Of a stretch of 9,350 bases of DNA, positions 7,801-9,350 are shown piece by piece (position 1 is the first letter of the stretch; the number at the start of each line of letters is the position of its first letter). This stretch comes from CAYMLL01 sp964390645. GTDB taxonomy: Bacteria; Planctomycetota; UBA8108. Under the pieces are notes generated by a model. The model saw nothing but the letters and a program-made list of their open reading frames with translations. It did no database searches and was not told where the DNA came from. The position numbers and the translations under genes were made by a program. Where the stretch lies: contig CAYMLL010000298.1 in assembly GCA_964390645.1 (NCBI GenBank), positions 1-9,350 of the forward strand, read 5' to 3'.

Positions 7801-8673
7801 ACGGGAACGCAGGGCGAGAACGGCTGGTTCAACGGATTCTTCAACCTGACGCTCGACCTCGACGGCATCTACGAACCGGAGGAGTTCGTCGAGTTCACGA
7901 ACTCGTGCGCGGTGGACGGGAGTCCTTGCGAGGAGGGCGGCCCGGTCAACCCGGCAGGCAATCACTGGACGGGCGTCAGCTGGGACAAGACGAGCGCCGC
8001 CACCGGTCCGTGGACCTTCCTCGGGCAGGAGGCCACGCACCCGAACGGCGTCAACAGCGTTCCCAACCAGGAGGAGTGGACGATCCGTCGCTGGGTGGTG
8101 TCCGCCGACGCGGAGGTGTCGGTCGTCTGGCACCTGCGCAAGACGAACCTGGCGGGGGCGGGCGTCTCGGGACGTCTCTTCCACAACGGCCTGGAGATCG
8201 ACTTCGCCTCGGTCGGCGGCCGCGGCGCCGCCGGCGTGTTGCAGGTCGTCAACGTCGACCTCGAGGAAGGAGACACGCTCGATCTGGCGCACACGCCGGT
8301 CGGTCCGACCGGGGACACCGGCGACGGCTCCGACGGCTCCGCCAACTGGATGCGCGTCGTCACACGGGATGGTCCTCCGCCGGAGCCAGAGGAGGTCTTC
8401 CACCGTGGCGACCCGAACAACAGCGGTTCAATCGACCTGACCGATGGTGTCATCGTTCTGAACTTCCTGTTCCTCGGCGGTGCGCCGCCGGTCTGTTTCG
8501 ACGCCGCCGACTTCAACGACAGCGGCACGCTCGATCTCACCGATGGCGTCGGTGTCTTCAACTTCCTGTTCCTCGGCGGGGCTGTTCCCGCCGACCCGGG
8601 GCCTCTGACGGAGCCCTGCGGTCCGGATCCGACCGACGATCCGTTCGACTGCGAAACCTACACGAACTGCTAG
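4804..8673 (+). CDS. Giant acidic exported protein: three LamG-like/calcium-loop units, beta-sandwich, dockerin-like end
   Basis: The protein has 1289 aa. The start is supported by AGAGGAAGAG, with AGGA 7 nt before the ATG. Residues 1-27 form an atypical export signal (one Arg, hydrophobic 5-20, possible cleavage at LVA-27) that could instead be an anchor. Three related units follow. Each has a ~190-aa beta-sandwich marked by 'RE.I(F/W)E.GGGT.G(W/F)S..YEAPS.LV.RAAG', residues ~32-221, 352-545 and 677-867, and resembles LamG/concanavalin-A-like folds. After each come five DxDxDG calcium loops of thrombospondin-3 type (222-343, 546-668, 868-985). Residues ~990-1190 are another beta-sandwich ('GTQGENGWFNG', 'GPWTFLGQEATHPNGVNS', 'EEWTIRRWV'), of a kind seen in planctomycete secreted proteins. 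Residues 1200-1258 are two dockerin-like loops with NFLFLGG, then a Cys tail. No catalytic motif is seen. It is probably a Ca-stiffened adhesive or ligand-binding surface protein; that role is inference. A paralogue begins downstream at 8924. Confidence 0.9.
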   Translation: MLTRVPLALIGSVFVLSVGWNYHDLVAEDVDELDLPSEVINVVGTLPTYNNRTVDGVAAVDRLDATFRSFIDFTEKTGGQREVIWETGGGTIGWSFVYEAPSTLVARAAGNGGLSLATARFRVPQRLLDEDFLDVAWTFDVDEGAGMQTLGIVVNEYRVASVTEGLQTDWSGGNGAGYGVIGGSMAANGANGGIPGVAFVSGELDLVLGLEFFADQNLVPLETDSDGDGLPDEWEELFSEDPALLGRDGDADGDGLDDPGELAAGTDPTLEDTDGDDLTDGREGDVGTDPLDPDSDADGVADGDEVDGDPATDPLDPDSDDDGFTDGNEREEGSDPNDPESVPAVNCVGVEELEVPSEVIGVLGPMATWDNADRSGNGFRDDREDVTFRVSIDFEEKADGLREVIFDAGGGTVGFSLVYEAPSLLVLRAAGTGGANVATARFRVPSPLIEGGSLVEVAWSYDVNNGQGLEEISIYLNGYRASRVAMDIDPFPDWTGNNQARFGTVSADLAAGGNNTTISGGDFVSGTIDLGMGLEFYGETMYCPLETDGDGDGLVDQWEVLYTPGVLDVLSGGDADSDGLTDARERDLGTDPTAADSDDDGAVDGREVDDLGTDPIDPDTDDDGRSDGDEVDGDPATDPFDADTDDDGFPDGLEVAAGSDPTDPNSVPPAECDGEEELDLPTEVYTVIGPLPTFNNLGGTNDRLDATFRVLVDFEEKVDGNREVIFETGGGTVGWSIAYEAPSALVARAAGNGGFSVATAKFFLPDALIDAGEIEVAWTYDVDNGQNLQAIAIFVEGYQVAYTPMDLGGDWSGSNAASFGSATGTMAAGGNNTSIAGDTFISGIILADEFEFLGLEFFVNTLYCPLTTDRDADGLPDQWENLYTPGDLDVLGDGDFDGDGLNDVDELAFHTDPTRADTDGDGLDDGAERDAGSDPLESDTDGDGLTDADEVLAERPTDPTLTDTDGDGLDDGVEAAIGSDATDAASPVVMADSVAEWSATGTQGENGWFNGFFNLTLDLDGIYEPEEFVEFTNSCAVDGSPCEEGGPVNPAGNHWTGVSWDKTSAATGPWTFLGQEATHPNGVNSVPNQEEWTIRRWVVSADAEVSVVWHLRKTNLAGAGVSGRLFHNGLEIDFASVGGRGAAGVLQVVNVDLEEGDTLDLAHTPVGPTGDTGDGSDGSANWMRVVTRDGPPPEPEEVFHRGDPNNSGSIDLTDGVIVLNFLFLGGAPPVCFDAADFNDSGTLDLTDGVGVFNFLFLGGAVPADPGPLTEPCGPDPTDDPFDCETYTNC
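4897..7758 (+). repeat. Three-fold internal repeat of ~320 codons within the giant exported protein
   Basis: Aligning the shared 'E-L-x-(L/V)-P-(S/T)-E-V' entry motif puts unit starts near 4897, 5857 and 6832, so the periods are 960 and 975 bp. Each unit is one LamG-like domain plus exactly five DxDxDG loops. Similarity persists at the DNA level in places: the stretch coding 'DGDEVDGDPATDP' at about 5707-5745 recurs exactly 975 bp later. The two loop arrays share the tail 'DDDGF.DG.E..(E/A)GSDP' and the closing 'NSVP/ESVP' before the next domain. This is gene-internal duplication, not a mobile element. Confidence 0.88.
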
Positions 8674-8743
8674 CGGCCTGTTAAAGAAGTGCTTCGAACG
8701 CGAAAGCGAGTCATCTTGTCCGGGATCCCGACGTCAGGACGCG

Positions 8744-8762
8744 GGCGATGCGGTGCATCGTC
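8744..8762. other. Short perfect hairpin in the 8674-8923 spacer
   Basis: GGCGATGC (8744-8751) pairs with GCATCGTC (8755-8762) around a GGT loop: eight pairs including one G-U. It lies 71 bp after the stop codon of the giant gene. No T-run follows it. It could be an RNA-stabilising 3' hairpin or part of a Rho-type end region. Nothing coding is visible in 8674-8923. Confidence 0.4.
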
Positions 8763-8837
8763 GAGTACTGGCGGCGAGGAGCCCGGGCGAGATGATCGCT
8801 CACGCGTCGCATCGAATCCTTCGCCGGGACGTTAGCG

Positions 8838-8864
8838 GGCTCGGCCGCGGGTCGCGGTCGAGCC
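8838..8864 (+). terminator. Strong GC-rich hairpin, possible terminator of the giant exported-protein gene
   Basis: GGCTCGGCCGCG (8838-8849) pairs with CGCGGTCGAGCC (8853-8864) over twelve pairs with a single G-U and a GGT loop. The plus strand then reads GATTTCT, a weak U-containing tail. It is about 165 nt beyond the stop at 8673 and ends 59 nt before the next start codon. It therefore may end the upstream transcript or form a leader structure of the downstream paralogue. It is the most stable hairpin I found in the window. Confidence 0.4.
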
Positions 8865-8923
8865 GATTTCTGGCAAGACAATCACGGGTCTGATTCGTTC
8901 CCACTGTTTCGAGGAGTGACGAT

Positions 8924-9349
8924 ATGCGGTTCATCGCGACAATTGTCAGCATCTGCGTGGCAGCGTGCTGGTTTAGCGGCAGCGCCAGGGCGGTCGATGT
9001 CGAGACGCTCGATGGTCTCGATCCGGCGCACACGACGGATGCCATCGGCACGAGTGCTTCGTTCAACGGCGGCACCTGCGGTGGCCGGACCGGAGCCAAC
9101 TGCGATCGGCTGGACGCGACCTTCACCTTGACGGTCGACTTCGACGCGAAGACCGAAGGTCAGCGGGAGACGATCTGGGAGACCGGCGGCGCCACCGTCG
9201 GCTGGTCCATCAACTACGAGGTGCCGAGCACGCTCGTAGTGCGTGCCTGCGGACGTGGCGGCATAGGCATTGCCGTGGCCTCGTTCCAGCTGCCTCCGAG
9301 CCTCATCGACGCCGGCGCCGCGGAGGAGATCGGAAGAGCGCCGCACTGA
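8924..9349 (+). CDS. Paralogue of the giant LamG-like/calcium-loop protein, N-terminal part only
   Basis: The start is well supported: GAGGAG (8911-8916) lies 7 nt before the ATG. Residues 1-24 form a clear signal peptide (MRF, hydrophobic stretch, cleavage after SARA), better than that of the upstream paralogue. From about residue 25 the LamG-like module of the neighbouring gene follows: 'RLDATFTLTVDFDAKTEGQR', 'IWETGGATVGWS', 'PSTLVVRACGRGG', 'LPPSLIDAG'. It differs by a Cys pair within a 'GGTCGGRTGANC' insert. The similarity stops abruptly at about residue 134, exactly where an Illumina-adapter 13-mer begins (9327). The last eight codons and the TGA are therefore probably not genomic, and the real gene should continue. 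Same role as the neighbour is inferred: an exported, calcium-dependent ligand-binding or adhesive protein. Confidence 0.85.
   Translation: MRFIATIVSICVAACWFSGSARAVDVETLDGLDPAHTTDAIGTSASFNGGTCGGRTGANCDRLDATFTLTVDFDAKTEGQRETIWETGGATVGWSINYEVPSTLVVRACGRGGIGIAVASFQLPPSLIDAGAAEEIGRAPH
9327..9339 (+). other. Illumina adapter remnant at the contig end
   Basis: AGATCGGAAGAGC is identical to the universal 13-base start of Illumina TruSeq-type adapters. It sits 11 bases from the window end, and protein similarity to the three neighbouring modules breaks at this point. The following 11 bases (9340-9350) do not match the usual adapter continuation that I know, so they may be error-rich adapter or junk. 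Sequence from 9327 on should be treated as artefact. Confidence 0.85.
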
Positions 9350-9350
9350 C

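Noticed and set aside
6841..8403. A 520-codon open frame on the minus strand opposite the giant exported protein
   Set aside because: It mirrors the repeated Asp/Gly codons of the real gene. It shows no motif, no ribosome binding site and no independent repeat logic.
8721..8730. CGGGATCCCG palindrome as an operator
   Set aside because: A 10-bp self-complementary site is easily expected by chance in such GC-rich DNA, and it lies in a spacer far from any start codon.
8674..8923. tRNA, riboswitch or small RNA gene in the spacer
   Set aside because: I looked for a cloverleaf and known riboswitch cores and found only simple hairpins.

Overview
High-GC bacterial DNA, probably one end of a short-read metagenomic contig. 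The best guess for the source is a planctomycete (Planctomycetota) or a close relative. Both large secreted proteins end in a dockerin-like pair of Ca-binding loops. In the right-hand protein the loops have the 'LTDGV..NFLFLGG' wording, followed by a cysteine-bearing tail ending in a CGPDPT...C..C pattern. That style, together with giant lamin-tail/CotH/chitobiase-type proteins, is common in planctomycete genomes. The taxonomic call is inference from protein style, not from a marker gene.

Layout. (1) Positions 1-547, minus strand: the N-terminus of a zinc-type/threonine dehydrogenase-like protein (cut by the window edge) and, just upstream of it, a complete single-domain rhodanese with an intact CLRGGRS active-site loop. 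(2) Positions 548-838: a gene-free spacer with a triplicated 15-bp unit in the rhodanese leader and two perfect inverted repeats. (3) Positions 839-4543, minus strand: a 1234-aa secreted protein with a lamin-tail domain interrupted by a jelly-roll-like insert, a chitobiase-C-like domain, a CotH kinase-like domain, a second chitobiase-C-like domain, a second lamin-tail domain and a dockerin-like end. (4) Positions 4544-4803: a divergent promoter region with two perfect tandem 14-bp copies almost at its centre. (5) Positions 4804-8673, plus strand: a 1289-aa very acidic exported protein built from three ~320-aa units. Each unit is a LamG-like beta-sandwich plus five DxDxDG calcium loops. A further beta-sandwich and a dockerin-like end follow. 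(6) Positions 8674-8923: a spacer with two strong hairpins. (7) Position 8924 onward: the beginning of a paralogue of gene 5, with a clear signal peptide and the same LamG-like module.

The paralogue is cut off by what looks like Illumina adapter sequence (exact 13-mer at 9327-9339). The last ~24 bases and the apparent stop codon there should not be trusted.

How it fits together: the central and right part is a cell-surface or extracellular locus. Two divergently transcribed secreted proteins, plus a duplicated neighbour, share a dockerin-like terminus and a likely common control region. Ligands, enzymatic activity and any matching cohesin cannot be read from this window. The rhodanese/dehydrogenase pair is ordinary cytoplasmic metabolism and looks functionally unrelated.
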